A stretch of DNA of 64,000 nt from positions 1,426,001 through 1,490,000 of the forward strand of contig NZ_CP041405.1 in NCBI RefSeq assembly GCF_007066085.1, read 5' to 3'. This DNA is from Paenibacillus thiaminolyticus (GTDB lineage: Bacteria > Bacillota > Bacilli > Paenibacillales > Paenibacillaceae). Both the position numbers and the translations under genes were made by a program. Below, one piece after another: positions 43,185-52,908 of this stretch (positions within the stretch are counted from its first letter, which is position 1; the number at the start of each line of letters is the position of its first letter). Below the pieces are notes generated by a model. The model was not told where the DNA came from and did not search any database. It saw only the letters and a list, made by a program, of their open reading frames with translations.

Positions 43185-43380
43185 AATGCGCCACGCTCCT
43201 TATTCCATAGGATTTGATATGATTATACCCCAATCCCCTTCCGTAGCGAATAGATTCATGGATCCGCTTTCACTGCAATGTCGTCGAAATGTGCAAATCC
43301 CCCATTTAGCGGTCATCGTTCAATGCTCTTGAACGGATTGGTACTGGTTCGGCCGCCATGCTCGAGAAGGGATTGGAACT

Positions 43381-43503
43381 GCGAAGCTTTTGGCACTGCA
43401 GGTTATGGCACTGCGGAACTTTTGGCACAGCGGGGCTTTTGGCACTGCGAAGCTTATGGCACTGCGAAGCTTATGGCACTGCGAAGCTTATGGCACTGCG
43501 GGG
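43381..43503. repeat. 17-bp tandem repeat, seven copies
   Basis: GCGAAGCTTATGGCACT repeats head to tail at 43381, 43398 (short), 43413, 43430, 43447, 43464 and 43481. The last three are identical; earlier ones differ in GAAGC/GGGGC and TTATGG/TTTTGG. Confidence 0.92.
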
Positions 43504-43689
43504 CCCTTGAGCCTTTGATGTCTCTTCTTATGTAGCTCTTCTTCTGTTTCTTCTGATGTCTCTTCGTCGTCGCAGCGATGCCGCATGCTTCCACCTGCAC
43601 CCCTACGCGCGCCTTCCCTGTCCTGCGAAGGTTCCCATCCTCCCGGCATTGAGGGCGCATTTTTCCACGCAGCACCCGAGTTCTCGACA

Positions 43690-43890
43690 GTCTGAAATAC
43701 TGCAAATCTGCATTATTTCTCCTGAGTTGCTTTCTGTCAAAAATCAATCCTGCAAAAATGCAGGAATTTCGCCCTTGATCACCCGAAACAAAGGAAAAAC
43801 AGGGAAAATGCTGCACTTTTGCAGGAATCCTGCCACAAACCCTTGCTCGCATCGAAAATTACTGCACGCCTGCAGCATTTTTAAAATAAA
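43690..43890. repeat. TGCA-rich palindromic repeats, about 52-bp period
   Basis: Short palindromic cores such as CCTGCAAAAATGCAGG (about 43750), GCTGCACTTTTGCAGGA (about 43812) and ACTGCACGCCTGCAGC (about 43862) recur at 50-60 bp. The same motif family appears at 56450-56960. Confidence 0.65.
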
Positions 43891-44021
43891 GGCCCTCCCG
43901 ATGTCCTCTGGAGCCGTCTCTTAACGCGAGCAGCCTAGTAGCCCGCCACGCCGCCCCCGCCTCGGGCCACCAGCCGGCTATAGCAACCCAATAGCCCCAA
44001 GCCCGGGCACAGCCGAGTGCT

Positions 44022-44290
44022 TGACCATATCAGCGACTCTTGATCATGCCAGTGATTCTCGACCTATCAGCTACTCTTAACCATGTCAGCAACTTTTGCC
44101 CGTATCAGCGACTCTTGATCATTTCAGCAACTCTTGACCGTGCCAGCAACTCTTGACCTTACTAGCTACTCTTGCCATATCAGCGACTCTTGATCATGTC
44201 AGCGACTCCTGCCCATAACAGTGACTCTTACCTATACCCAGCGACTCCTGCCCATAACAGTGACTCTTGCCCATATCAACGACTCTTGCA
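44022..44290. repeat. 19-bp degenerate tandem repeat, about 14 copies
   Basis: The consensus TGATCATATCAGCGACTCT repeats with 18-20 bp units; the CAGCGACTCT half is best conserved. An apparent frame from 44172 is generated by the repeat and encodes nothing recognisable. Confidence 0.88.
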
Positions 44291-44322
44291 CATAGAGCAA
44301 GGCTTGCCTCCCCTTGACAACA

Positions 44323-44351
44323 AAAGACAGACGAACTCTTCGCCTGTCTTT
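44323..44351 (-). terminator. Terminator after the 191-residue membrane protein gene
   Basis: AAAGACAGGCGAA and TTCGTCTGTCTTT pair on the minus strand, followed by TGTTGT. Confidence 0.65.
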
Positions 44352-44381
44352 GCTTGCCGCTCACGGGCTAATTCAATGTTG

Positions 44382-44957
44382 TTATGCCACGCTTCCGCGC
44401 ATCTCATCCGTTCGCTTCGCCGCCTGCCCGAACAAGCCCATCAGCATAATGACGACAATAATATAGAGCAGGAAGAACGGCACAGCCATCGCGTCGAACA
44501 GCATCGGCGACGCCAAGGCAAAGCCAATCATGCTCAACGAGCATCCGAGCGCGACAATGAAATAGATCAGCCGCCGGCGCGCCATATGCGCGAGCGCGGG
44601 CTGTCCGTTCCGCAGCATGAACGAGCGGAGGCCGCCGCACAGCAAAGCCATCAGCGCGATATTCAATCCGGTCTCCAGCACGGATCGCCCTACTCCGTAC
44701 CAGGCCAATATCCCCCGCGGGATCGCTTGAATGATGAACGGCTGCAAAATCTCAATGACAGCCAGCACCATCAGCGGGATAACCACGGCCTTCGCGCGCC
44801 GGAACGGGGGCTCGACCCCTTCCAGATCGCGAATCGCCGTAAAGATGAGGAACAATCCGACGATATCCGGCAGCAGATCTACGCCGCCCACCGAGTAATC
44901 AATAAAAAACAGCAGTCCCCATTGGATTCGTCTAAACGCTTTCTTCTCTGTCAACAT
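44382..44957 (-). CDS. Polytopic membrane protein, unknown function
   Basis: 191 residues with about five hydrophobic helices (LLPDIVGLFLIFTAI, VVIPLMVLAVIEIL, LNIALMALLCGGL, LIYFIVALGCSLSMIGF, FFLLYIIVVIMLMGLF). It starts with MLTEKKAFRRIQWGLLFFID, a stretch that suggests an amphipathic entry helix. No domain recognised. Spacing to the nearest ribosome-binding-like AAAGGA is long (15 nt), so the start is uncertain. It stands between repeat arrays and has its own terminator. Confidence 0.75.
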   Translation of the reverse strand: MLTEKKAFRRIQWGLLFFIDYSVGGVDLLPDIVGLFLIFTAIRDLEGVEPPFRRAKAVVIPLMVLAVIEILQPFIIQAIPRGILAWYGVGRSVLETGLNIALMALLCGGLRSFMLRNGQPALAHMARRRLIYFIVALGCSLSMIGFALASPMLFDAMAVPFFLLYIIVVIMLMGLFGQAAKRTDEMRGSVA

Positions 44958-45150
44958 CGTGGTGAATTCGAGTCCTTTCGCTGCTCCATCCCGACAGGGA
45001 CAAATGCCTTAGTTCATCGTGTTCAAGTATAGCGCGCCGCCCACCGGCATGCAACTTGAGAGATATGGTCGGGCATGCGACTTGAGTGGTAAGGACAGGC
45101 ATACACCTTCGAGGGGCGTTACCTTACTACCATAACCCGCGGACAAGGCA

Positions 45151-45415
45151 GAACGTGCTTCATTCCGCTACTGACGTGGTCGACCGGACTCCCCCGAACG
45201 CGCCTCATTCCGCTATCTGACGCGCTCGACCGGACTCCCCCGAACGCGCCTCATTCCGCTATCTGACGTGCTCGACCGGACTCGCCTGAACGCGCTTCAT
45301 TCCGCTATCCAACGCGCTCGACCGGACTCGCCTGAACGCGCTTCCCCCGCTTACAGACGTGCTCGACCAGACTCGACCGAGCGCGCTTCATTACCTTTAC
45401 TGGCGTGCTCGCGCA
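45151..45415. repeat. 46-bp tandem repeat, about five copies
   Basis: Units start at 45171, 45217, 45263, 45309, 45354 (45 bp) and partly at 45400. The core is CTGACGTGCTCGACCGGACT then CGAACGCGC and TTCATTCCGCTAT. Occupies most of the 500-nt spacer before the signal peptidase gene. Confidence 0.92.
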
Positions 45416-45462
45416 AACATGAGGAAGCGGAGAGCGATATCGCTCCCCGCTTCCTGCTTCCG

Positions 45463-45960
45463 CTACCACCAAGGCCAGACTTTGAATTCTACCTTGCCTT
45501 CCAGATATTCCACCGGAACAGGCCCGTAAGTCCGGCTGTCTATGCTGACGGCCCGGTTATCCCCCATGACGAACACATGGCCTTCCGGCACCACAATCGG
45601 CAAGTCAAGCTGCTTCGGGAGTGTGCTTCCCTCGGCGAACGGTTCGTCGACGAGCCGGCCGTTCACTTCCAGCTTCCCGTCGCGGGCATCGATCGTATCG
45701 CCTGCCACGCCGACGACGCGCTTAATGTACCGTTCTCCCTGGAACGCCGGAGCGATGATGACAACATCGCCGTACGCAGGCTCGAACCAATGATACACCC
45801 ATTTGTTCTCGATAAGCCGATCCCCGGGATTATACGTATGCTGCATGGAATGCTGCTGCACGACGACTTGCGCATAGGCGACCTGCTGAATCAATAGACT
45901 GATGCCGAACGCGATGATCACTGGAATAACATAACCTTTGATAAAATGAGACATTCGCAT
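45463..45960 (-). CDS. lepB: Signal peptidase I (type I leader peptidase)
   Basis: 165 residues. One N-terminal membrane anchor (YVIPVIIAFGISLLIQQV, 10-27), catalytic Ser38 in QQHSMQHTY, general-base Lys80 in ERYIKRVVG, and box E GHVFVMGDNRAVSIDSRTYG. Normally a Pro follows the Ser-Met pair (SMxPT); here it is SMQHT, a notable change near the active site. GGAGG precedes ATG 45960. It cleaves signal peptides at the outer face of the membrane; likely one of several paralogues. Confidence 0.93.
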   Translation of the reverse strand: MRMSHFIKGYVIPVIIAFGISLLIQQVAYAQVVVQQHSMQHTYNPGDRLIENKWVYHWFEPAYGDVVIIAPAFQGERYIKRVVGVAGDTIDARDGKLEVNGRLVDEPFAEGSTLPKQLDLPIVVPEGHVFVMGDNRAVSIDSRTYGPVPVEYLEGKVEFKVWPWW

Positions 45961-46015
45961 CGTTCAATTCCTCCTTCGAAGGCGTTACCTCCACCATTGT
46001 CGGCGCTGTCCCCAT

Positions 46016-46606
46016 TCAGGATGAGGACGAACGCGTGAAGTACCGGGTCAGTCCGCCGGCCCCAATCGCCAGACAGAGACCGAGCAGCATCTTCACGATG
46101 ACTTGCACGAAGTTCGCGCTTAATTCGCGCTGCATATGATCCGGGTACATGTGCGTATCGACATAGGTAATCGTCATCAACATATGTATGAAGTCCGGAA
46201 TGCCATTAATGAGCAGAATCAGGCCGGAAATGCCGAGGCCCGTCTGCAGCAGCGGCTTGGTCAGCGCCGCCAGCTCCTGCGATCTCGATCGCCGCGGAAG
46301 CTCTTCCCTCTCCGACGCTTCTGCTGCCGCAGCTTCTTCCCGCGGCGGCACGGCCGGGGTCAGCAGTCCTGAGATGCGGTAGGCAGCCGTCCATAATACG
46401 AAGGCGCTAAGCAGCATAATGATCGACGGGAGCAGGACCACCACCAACAGAACAATCTGATCTGGCCTGCTGACGGCTGCATCCTTGATTGACATCAGAT
46501 TCGGCAAGCTGACCTGCACCACGTTAGACACATGGACAATGGCAGTAATGAAAAAATACAGCGCCAGCAACCGCACCGCCACATAGGCCAGCGATCGGGT
46601 ATTCAA
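46016..46606 (-). CDS. Membrane protein, unknown function
   Basis: About 196 residues from TTG 46606 (GGGGGG 6 nt upstream); GTG 46621 is an alternative. Four hydrophobic helices near residues 8-26, 50-72, 122-140 and 170-188. The cytosolic loop between helices 2 and 3 is Ala/Glu/Arg-rich (EEAAAAEASEREELPRRSRS). No family recognised. It is 55 nt upstream of the signal peptidase gene and may be cotranscribed. Confidence 0.72.
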   Translation of the reverse strand: MNTRSLAYVAVRLLALYFFITAIVHVSNVVQVSLPNLMSIKDAAVSRPDQIVLLVVVLLPSIIMLLSAFVLWTAAYRISGLLTPAVPPREEAAAAEASEREELPRRSRSQELAALTKPLLQTGLGISGLILLINGIPDFIHMLMTITYVDTHMYPDHMQRELSANFVQVIVKMLLGLCLAIGAGGLTRYFTRSSSS

Positions 46607-46697
46607 TCCAGTTCCCCCCACTCCGATTCAGAAATACATAATCTATGAATGCGTATAGTGCAACCTCTATTATACAAGATTAGGGGGTTCGTGGGAA

Positions 46698-48434
46698 TCA
46701 GCTATGCTTCGCCGGAATCCGGATGGACACCGATGTCCCGATCCCGAGCCGGCTGTCGATGCTTACGCCATACTCTGATCCGTAATGCAGCTTGATTCGC
46801 TGATCGACATTGCGAATGCCATAGCCTGCATTAACATGATCCCGGCCATGGAAAATCTCGCTCACCCGTTCCGGAGTCATTCCGACCCCATCATCGATGA
46901 CGCGGAACAACAGATTCTCTCCCTCCTCGGACGCCACGATACGAATATGGATCCGATCTCCGCACCAGGCGTGCTCCAGCACGTTTTCAATAAATGGCTG
47001 CAAAATGAGCTTGACGGTGCTGTACGGCCAAATGACGGGATCGATATCGAACGTGACATCAAGCCTTTCGCCGTATTTGATCTTCTGGATATCGACATAC
47101 GCCTGCGCCTGATCCAGTTCTTGCGGGACCCGGATCATCAGCTTGCCGTTGTTCAGAGCCAAGCGGTAAAATTTGGCCAACCCCATCACCATTTGCTGCA
47201 GCTTGTCATTTTCGCCGAATTTGGCGAGACGGCTGATCGAAGACAGCGTGTTATAGAGAAAATGCGGATTAATTTGCGACTGAAGCATTTCCAGTTCCGC
47301 TTCCTTCTTCTGCAGCTGAGTCAGATACACTTCCTTGATTAGAGACTCGATATTCTCGCCCATATTGTTAAGCGCGGTCGCAATCTGCGAGAATTCGTCA
47401 TTGCCCCGGTAGGAGATGCGCTTGTGGAGATCTCCTTCGCGAAATGCATTCAGCACGGAGACAAACTTATGTATCCGGACCGAGAAGAAGCGGGATATAA
47501 AGCCGCCTGCGAAAGATAAGACGACAGCGCAAATCAAACATGCAAAAATAATAAAAAGCCTGACCTTCAGCGCATCCTGCTGGATGAGCGCGACCGGAAC
47601 GAGTGCGACCAGCTTCCACGATTGCCGGCCGACCGTCTCCTGGATCGTCAAGTAATCATTGTCCAATTGGTCCTGGCCTTCCGAGTAAGCGTCCGGAAGC
47701 TGTCCCGATTGATACATGATGCGTCCGGACTCATCCTGAAGATAGAGTACGCTCCCGCTGCCTATTTTGGAGTAATCCAGACTGTCGAACAACTCTGAAA
47801 TGGCCACATTGATGCGAAGGAATCCGACTTCCTGCAGCTGATTCGGATTGTAGGTATCAATCAGTCTCCGCAGCAGGGAAATCCGCTGCAGCGCGCTGTC
47901 ATTTTCGATCTGGCTCCACTGCATCGTGACGCCATACTTTTCAGGTGGGAATTGCTTGTACCATTCCTTGTCCTTAATGCGGCTAAGATGATAAATATCG
48001 TAGGACCAGTTGTTGTCCTCAATCCCGATCTTATATACTTCATAGATCGATTCATTGCCGAAGTAGACCGAGGTCCACAGCTTCATGCCGGTTGACTTGG
48101 TCGCGGCTTCTATTTTGGGCAGAACGTCCTTGGTCATGCGGTCATAGTTCTCCCACCCCTCCTCATAGCTTCGCAAATGCCGGTACAATTCATAATCATT
48201 ATAGAAAAGGGAGGAAATGCGGACGACATCCTGCATCTTATATTCGATATTATCGCGTATCTGCAGCAAGGTTCCCTGAACATTCATCCTGGTGTGCTTC
48301 CGGATCGATTCGTCGTACATGGAGTGGGATACATAGCCGATGACTGACACGGCACTTACGATGAACAGCATATAAGTAAGCATTAATTTATATCCAATCG
48401 GCAAGTACCTTCGCCTCGCCTGCTGTGCTTTCAT
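46698..48434 (-). CDS. YesM-type sensor histidine kinase
   Basis: About 578 residues. Helices near 12-32 and about 290-312 flank an extracellular sensor domain; a HAMP segment follows. NPHFLYNTLSSISRLAKF holds the phospho-acceptor His; LILQPFIENVLEHAW, DDGVGMTPERV and GYGIRNVDQRI form the ATP site. ATG 48434 is preferred (AGGGG 9 nt upstream) to ATG 48443. It lies 15 nt after its response regulator gene, the reverse gene order of the other two pairs. Confidence 0.92.
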   Translation of the reverse strand: MKAQQARRRYLPIGYKLMLTYMLFIVSAVSVIGYVSHSMYDESIRKHTRMNVQGTLLQIRDNIEYKMQDVVRISSLFYNDYELYRHLRSYEEGWENYDRMTKDVLPKIEAATKSTGMKLWTSVYFGNESIYEVYKIGIEDNNWSYDIYHLSRIKDKEWYKQFPPEKYGVTMQWSQIENDSALQRISLLRRLIDTYNPNQLQEVGFLRINVAISELFDSLDYSKIGSGSVLYLQDESGRIMYQSGQLPDAYSEGQDQLDNDYLTIQETVGRQSWKLVALVPVALIQQDALKVRLFIIFACLICAVVLSFAGGFISRFFSVRIHKFVSVLNAFREGDLHKRISYRGNDEFSQIATALNNMGENIESLIKEVYLTQLQKKEAELEMLQSQINPHFLYNTLSSISRLAKFGENDKLQQMVMGLAKFYRLALNNGKLMIRVPQELDQAQAYVDIQKIKYGERLDVTFDIDPVIWPYSTVKLILQPFIENVLEHAWCGDRIHIRIVASEEGENLLFRVIDDGVGMTPERVSEIFHGRDHVNAGYGIRNVDQRIKLHYGSEYGVSIDSRLGIGTSVSIRIPAKHS

Positions 48435-48449
48435 TTCCGCCATCCCCTG

Positions 48450-50030
48450 TCACGTTTCTCGCTTGCGGTACTCCATCGGCGTCATGCCGTAAGCTTCCTT
48501 GAATTGTCTGCTGAAATACGGCAGGTAACGGTAACCGACCTGGTTCGCGATTTCATAGATCTTCATTGAAGGATCGTGCAGCAATTCGCGCGCTCGCTCC
48601 ATCCGCAGTTGAATCAGCACTTCACTGAACGACTTGCCCGTTTCTTCCTTGAACATATAGCCGAGATAGTTGGGAGAAAAAGAAAATTGATGCGCCACAT
48701 CCTTGAGGGTGATATTGTCAATCATTCGCTCCTTCATCATTTGCATCATTTCCCGAATCAGTTTATTGTTCTTGGAGCTTGATTTGCTTCGCAAGTGCTC
48801 GGATATTTCGAATGTTCTCCGCACGAGCCAAGAGCGAATATCGCTAATCGTATCGAATTGCAGCAAAATATCGAGATTATGAAGCTCCATTCCGAGCATA
48901 TCGAACAAGTTCTCGCCTCTTGCCTTCAACTGCTGATCCAGCTTCCATATAATAAACATGGCCAGATTATGCACCGTGAATTTGGATCTCAGCATGCTTA
49001 CGGATTCGAACAATCGCTCGATCTCGTCATAGATACGGACGAGCTCGTATTCGGTCAGGGCATGAAATAAGGCTTCCACGCGCGCATCGAGCTTCCGGGC
49101 ATCGACCATGCCCGGTTCCCGGCTCACTTCTTCATACATAATCAGCTTGCCCTTGCCCAGGAACATTTTGCCGTCCACAGCTTCCATGGCCTGCTTGCAC
49201 GATACGTGTAGCTGTTCGAGCGCATGCACCGGCTCGCCGACACCAACCGTCATCGTGAACGGGAAATTGGCTTGGATCGCCTCATACAAGTCATGAATCA
49301 GCGCATCCATCCGCTGGCCGTCAATCAACAGCGCGATCCGGTGCGAGGACAGCTTGCAGACATGGCGCATGCCGTGCTTTTGTCCAATCTCGCTCACCTC
49401 ATAGAGGAAGTTCTTCGACATCATCTGCTGGGACAGGCTGACGGCCTCTTGCGTCCAATTCATGTCATCCAGCTCCATGACGGCGGCACGCACGGGCCAT
49501 TCCAACTGATCCAGCCCGTTGGACTGAATCACCTTCCTCATTTCCTGCAAATAATCCTGCTCGCATTCCCCTTCCAGCAGCCTGACCAACAGGTCGTTTT
49601 TGGCCATCGGAATCATGCGCTGGTACGCCTCTTCCACGTCACGGCGCTTCCGCTCGTTCTCCAGATCCTGCTTCACCTTCTGCAGCGCTGCAATCAGCTC
49701 GTTATCATCCATCGGCTTCAGCACATAGCTATAAGCCTTCAATGACAATGCCTGCTTCACATAGCTGAAATCCTGGTAACCGCTTACAAAAATAACACGA
49801 ATGTCCGCTCTTTTTTCGATTGCTCTCCGAGCCAGCTCCAATCCCGACATATTGGGCATATTGATGTCGCTAACCATAATGTCTATTGGAAGCTGTTCGA
49901 TAATCTCGCATGCGTCAAAGGCGTTGTTCACCGCCGCGGCCACTTTCATGCCTAAATCTCCCCATGGAATAAATTGCTTCATCCCTTCGAGATCAAGCAT
50001 CTCATCATCCACCAATAACACGTTGTACAT
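48450..50030 (-). CDS. YesN-type response regulator with AraC DNA-binding domain
   Basis: 526 residues. Receiver domain with DDE at 8-10, phospho-acceptor Asp55 in SDINMP and Lys in LKPMDDNEL; a long GGDEF-like or linker middle part; C-terminal AraC domain LKDVAHQFSFSPNYLGYMF and VGYRYLPYFSRQFKEAYGMTP. ATG 50030 (MYNVLLV) has GGGAGA upstream. It lies downstream of the transporter operon, on the same strand, and probably activates it. Confidence 0.92.
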   Translation of the reverse strand: MYNVLLVDDEMLDLEGMKQFIPWGDLGMKVAAAVNNAFDACEIIEQLPIDIMVSDINMPNMSGLELARRAIEKRADIRVIFVSGYQDFSYVKQALSLKAYSYVLKPMDDNELIAALQKVKQDLENERKRRDVEEAYQRMIPMAKNDLLVRLLEGECEQDYLQEMRKVIQSNGLDQLEWPVRAAVMELDDMNWTQEAVSLSQQMMSKNFLYEVSEIGQKHGMRHVCKLSSHRIALLIDGQRMDALIHDLYEAIQANFPFTMTVGVGEPVHALEQLHVSCKQAMEAVDGKMFLGKGKLIMYEEVSREPGMVDARKLDARVEALFHALTEYELVRIYDEIERLFESVSMLRSKFTVHNLAMFIIWKLDQQLKARGENLFDMLGMELHNLDILLQFDTISDIRSWLVRRTFEISEHLRSKSSSKNNKLIREMMQMMKERMIDNITLKDVAHQFSFSPNYLGYMFKEETGKSFSEVLIQLRMERARELLHDPSMKIYEIANQVGYRYLPYFSRQFKEAYGMTPMEYRKRET

Positions 50031-50161
50031 GAAAGATCTCCCTTCAGGACATGCGGTCAATCGTTACTGCAGCCTAATCATTTCCATCCCAAGTATAGCA
50101 ATGAACCGTCCCGTTTGAACAGTATGAGGCTGCCAGTTCCGCCCCCGCGGCAGCGAACAAA

Positions 50162-50200
50162 AACGAAGGCCCGCCGGTACAGCGAGCCTTCGTTCCAATT
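50162..50200 (-). terminator. Terminator after the Lpl-type transporter operon
   Basis: AACGAAGGC and GCCTTCGTT pair on the minus strand and are followed by TTTG. Confidence 0.85.
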
Positions 50201-50203
50201 TCC

Positions 50204-51892
50204 TTATTTACCCAATGCTTTCTTGTTTTCCGTCCACACGTTGGTTACATGCTCAAGGAACTTATCATAGCCCAGCTTCATCGAGTCTTCGTGAGCCTTA
50301 TCCAGAATTTGCAGTGCTTCCTCGTCGGACTTGGCATACATCGATTTCGCTCTCGCGGTCAGCCAGGTATCTCTGATGCTCTGTCTAATGATGCCGACTT
50401 CGCTGTCAGGAGCCGGCTCCCAACCGAGGAACTCCGTGAAATCGCCCTGCGTGCCCCATGTAATTTCCATTTGCCAACGGTTGCTGAAGTCGATTTGATC
50501 GGCCGGAACGTTGGACAACATCTGCTTCTTCGTGTTATCGAGGAACATCGTGTTGCCCACCCATACCAGATCGCCGGCTTTTCCGTTAATTTCCGCAAGC
50601 GTATCCGGGTCATTCAAATACTTCTCTTCATTGAACTTCGGCGTCACGCCGTCCGCATCGAAGCCGTCCCAATATCCGTCCGATCCAGGAGGACCCCAGT
50701 TCAGCACCATGCTGCCTTCCGCCCCTGTCATCCAATCAAGAAGCGCGAACACGGCTTCCGGATTTTTTGCGTTCTTCGTAATGAGAGCCACGTTCCAACC
50801 TAACTGATTATAGGTTCCCGGGTAGATTTTGGTCCGATCGAGACCCTCCTTGGCGATCGGCTGGATGAACATGTATCCGTCTTCCGGATCCTTCTTCTTC
50901 AGCTCGGCGTCAGCGGTCGCCAGCATCTTCATCGGATCAAAGGTGGCGATAACGGCAAATTTGCCATTCATCGCTTTTTCTCTTACCTGGTCCTCGGTCT
51001 GCGTATTCGCATCCTGCGTCATCAGCTTCTCGCGCATCAGCTTCGCCGTGAAGACGACGGATTCGCGGAATCCCGGATCTTTATAGATCGAGACGATTTT
51101 GTCGCCGTCAGGGACGCCGAAGAAACGCGTGAAGGAGAGGTTGTTTTCCTTGAAGGAAGAGAATATCTGGTCAATGCCATGACCGTCTTTGGCCAATCCC
51201 GTCTCGAACGGAATGACATCCGGGAATTTTTCTTTGACCGCTTTAAGATAATTGTACAAGTCGTCGGTCGTCTCCAGCTTCGGAGAGCCGAGCGCTTTAT
51301 AGATCTTTTTATTGATTGCATATCCGGCGTTGCCGTTCGGCTGCTGCGTATAATAGTTCGGAAGCTGATAGATCTTGCCGTCCGGGGACCGGAGCAGCGC
51401 CAGATGCTGTTCGGACAGAGACTTTTTGAAATTTGGATATTTCTCGATGTACTCGTCCAGCGGCACGAGCATGCCTGCTTCGCGGAGCCGCTCAACGTCC
51501 GGGCCTCTGTCTGTCCAAATAATATCCGGAAGCTCATCGCCGGCGATCATCGTCTGCAGCTTCTGCGCATTGTTCCCGCCCGAGCTGACAGCCGTAACCG
51601 TTACCTTAAGATTGTCCTGAACCCATTTGGAAGCGGGATCCTTGCCCCATTTCGGCATCTGGTACCAGCCATAGTTGCCGTAGAACGAGACATTCAGCTC
51701 TTCCTTGCCCAATTCGTACAGATCGCTCTTCGGTGATTCACCAGAAGGTTCTTGCCCTTCGCTCCCTTCCTGCTTCGCCGGTTCATTGGCTGGAGGCGCG
51801 CTTGTGTTTCCGCCGCCGCCGCACCCGACCACCAAGGTGAACACCATAAAGACAGAGAGCACGCTAAGAAGGAGGTTTCTCTTGTTCTTCAC
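50204..51892 (-). CDS. Extracellular solute-binding lipoprotein, LplA/YtcQ type
   Basis: 562 residues. Lipoprotein signal MKNKRNLLLSVLSVFMVFTL ends in VVGC with modified Cys at 23, then Gly-rich and Glu/Pro-rich linkers. The large mature part (VKVTAVSSGGNNAQKLQTMI, LPDIIWTDRG, LDWMTGAEGSMVLNWGPPG) is characteristic of the long binding proteins that accompany LplB/LplC permeases. GTG 51892 has AAAGGGG upstream. It captures oligosaccharides such as pectin or xylan fragments; exact ligand unknown. Confidence 0.92.
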   Translation of the reverse strand: MKNKRNLLLSVLSVFMVFTLVVGCGGGGNTSAPPANEPAKQEGSEGQEPSGESPKSDLYELGKEELNVSFYGNYGWYQMPKWGKDPASKWVQDNLKVTVTAVSSGGNNAQKLQTMIAGDELPDIIWTDRGPDVERLREAGMLVPLDEYIEKYPNFKKSLSEQHLALLRSPDGKIYQLPNYYTQQPNGNAGYAINKKIYKALGSPKLETTDDLYNYLKAVKEKFPDVIPFETGLAKDGHGIDQIFSSFKENNLSFTRFFGVPDGDKIVSIYKDPGFRESVVFTAKLMREKLMTQDANTQTEDQVREKAMNGKFAVIATFDPMKMLATADAELKKKDPEDGYMFIQPIAKEGLDRTKIYPGTYNQLGWNVALITKNAKNPEAVFALLDWMTGAEGSMVLNWGPPGSDGYWDGFDADGVTPKFNEEKYLNDPDTLAEINGKAGDLVWVGNTMFLDNTKKQMLSNVPADQIDFSNRWQMEITWGTQGDFTEFLGWEPAPDSEVGIIRQSIRDTWLTARAKSMYAKSDEEALQILDKAHEDSMKLGYDKFLEHVTNVWTENKKALGK

Positions 51893-51980
51893 TGGATATT
51901 TTCCCCTTTCAATTTGTAATCTATGTTTAAAGCATGGATGCTCTAAACGCCAGCGAATCTTCCCGTATTGCTCCAAGTAA

Positions 51981-52877
51981 CTACTCTTTCAGCGATCCAA
52001 TCAATACGCCCTTGACGAAGTATTTCTGCAGGAACGGATAGACGCATACGATAGGAACCGTCGCAACCATAATCGTCGCCATTGTCAAGGCTTTGGACGT
52101 AATTTTTTTGGCGGCATTCATATGTGCAATCGCGCTCATATCGACATTGGCCATCTGTTCCGAGGCGATATTCGAGAACAGTATTTGGCGCAGCACCGTC
52201 TGGATAGGCAGCAGATCTTCATTCGTGATATAGATACTGGCCACGAACCATTCGTTCCAGTGCGCCACGGCCGTGAACAGCGACAGCGTGGCCATGACGG
52301 GGCCGGATAAGGGCAGCACAATCCGGAAGAACGTTCCCCAGTTGCCGCAGCCATCAATCTTCGCCGATTCCTCCAAGCCTGCCGGGAGCCCCTGGAAGAA
52401 CGTGCGGAATATAATCATGTTCCATACGCTGATCAGAGCCGGAATAATGAACACCCAGAATGAGTTGAACAAGCCAAGGCTGCGGATAAGCATATAGGTC
52501 GGAATGAGCCCTCCGCCGAAATACATCGTAATAATGCACATGATCATGTAATATTTGCGGCCCATCAGCTCTCGCTTCGACATGCCGTAGGCAAAGATCG
52601 ATGTGGCCAGTATCGCGGATAGGGTTCCGATGACCGTCCGCAGGGCGGCAATGACGAAGCCGTTCATCAACCGCGAGTCCTCGAAGACGATGCGGTAGTT
52701 CTCCAGCGTGAATTCCCGCGGCCAGAACGTAATCCCGCCCTTCGCGGTATCCAACCCTTCATTGAAGGAAATGACGAGCGAGTTCCAAAACGGATAAAAA
52801 GTAGAAAACGCCAGCAGCGCTAAAAATACATAGATAAAGGCGATAAAGATGCGGTCTCCTATACTGTCTCGTATCAT
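51981..52877 (-). CDS. ABC transporter permease, LplC/YtcP type
   Basis: 298 residues and six helices. EAA loop EESAKIDGCGNWGTFFRIVL near residue 190, and the family C-terminal VCVYPFLQKYFVKGVLIGSLKE. AGGAGG precedes ATG 52877. Partner of the LplB-type permease encoded upstream. No ATPase gene follows. Confidence 0.94.
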   Translation of the reverse strand: MIRDSIGDRIFIAFIYVFLALLAFSTFYPFWNSLVISFNEGLDTAKGGITFWPREFTLENYRIVFEDSRLMNGFVIAALRTVIGTLSAILATSIFAYGMSKRELMGRKYYMIMCIITMYFGGGLIPTYMLIRSLGLFNSFWVFIIPALISVWNMIIFRTFFQGLPAGLEESAKIDGCGNWGTFFRIVLPLSGPVMATLSLFTAVAHWNEWFVASIYITNEDLLPIQTVLRQILFSNIASEQMANVDMSAIAHMNAAKKITSKALTMATIMVATVPIVCVYPFLQKYFVKGVLIGSLKE

Positions 52878-52908
52878 CGTTCAGTCCTCCTGTCTCTGGA
52901 AAGATTCA

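Noticed and set aside
44172..45032. 286-codon plus-strand frame
   Set aside because: Begins in the 19-bp repeat and continues antisense to a membrane protein gene; no family similarity.
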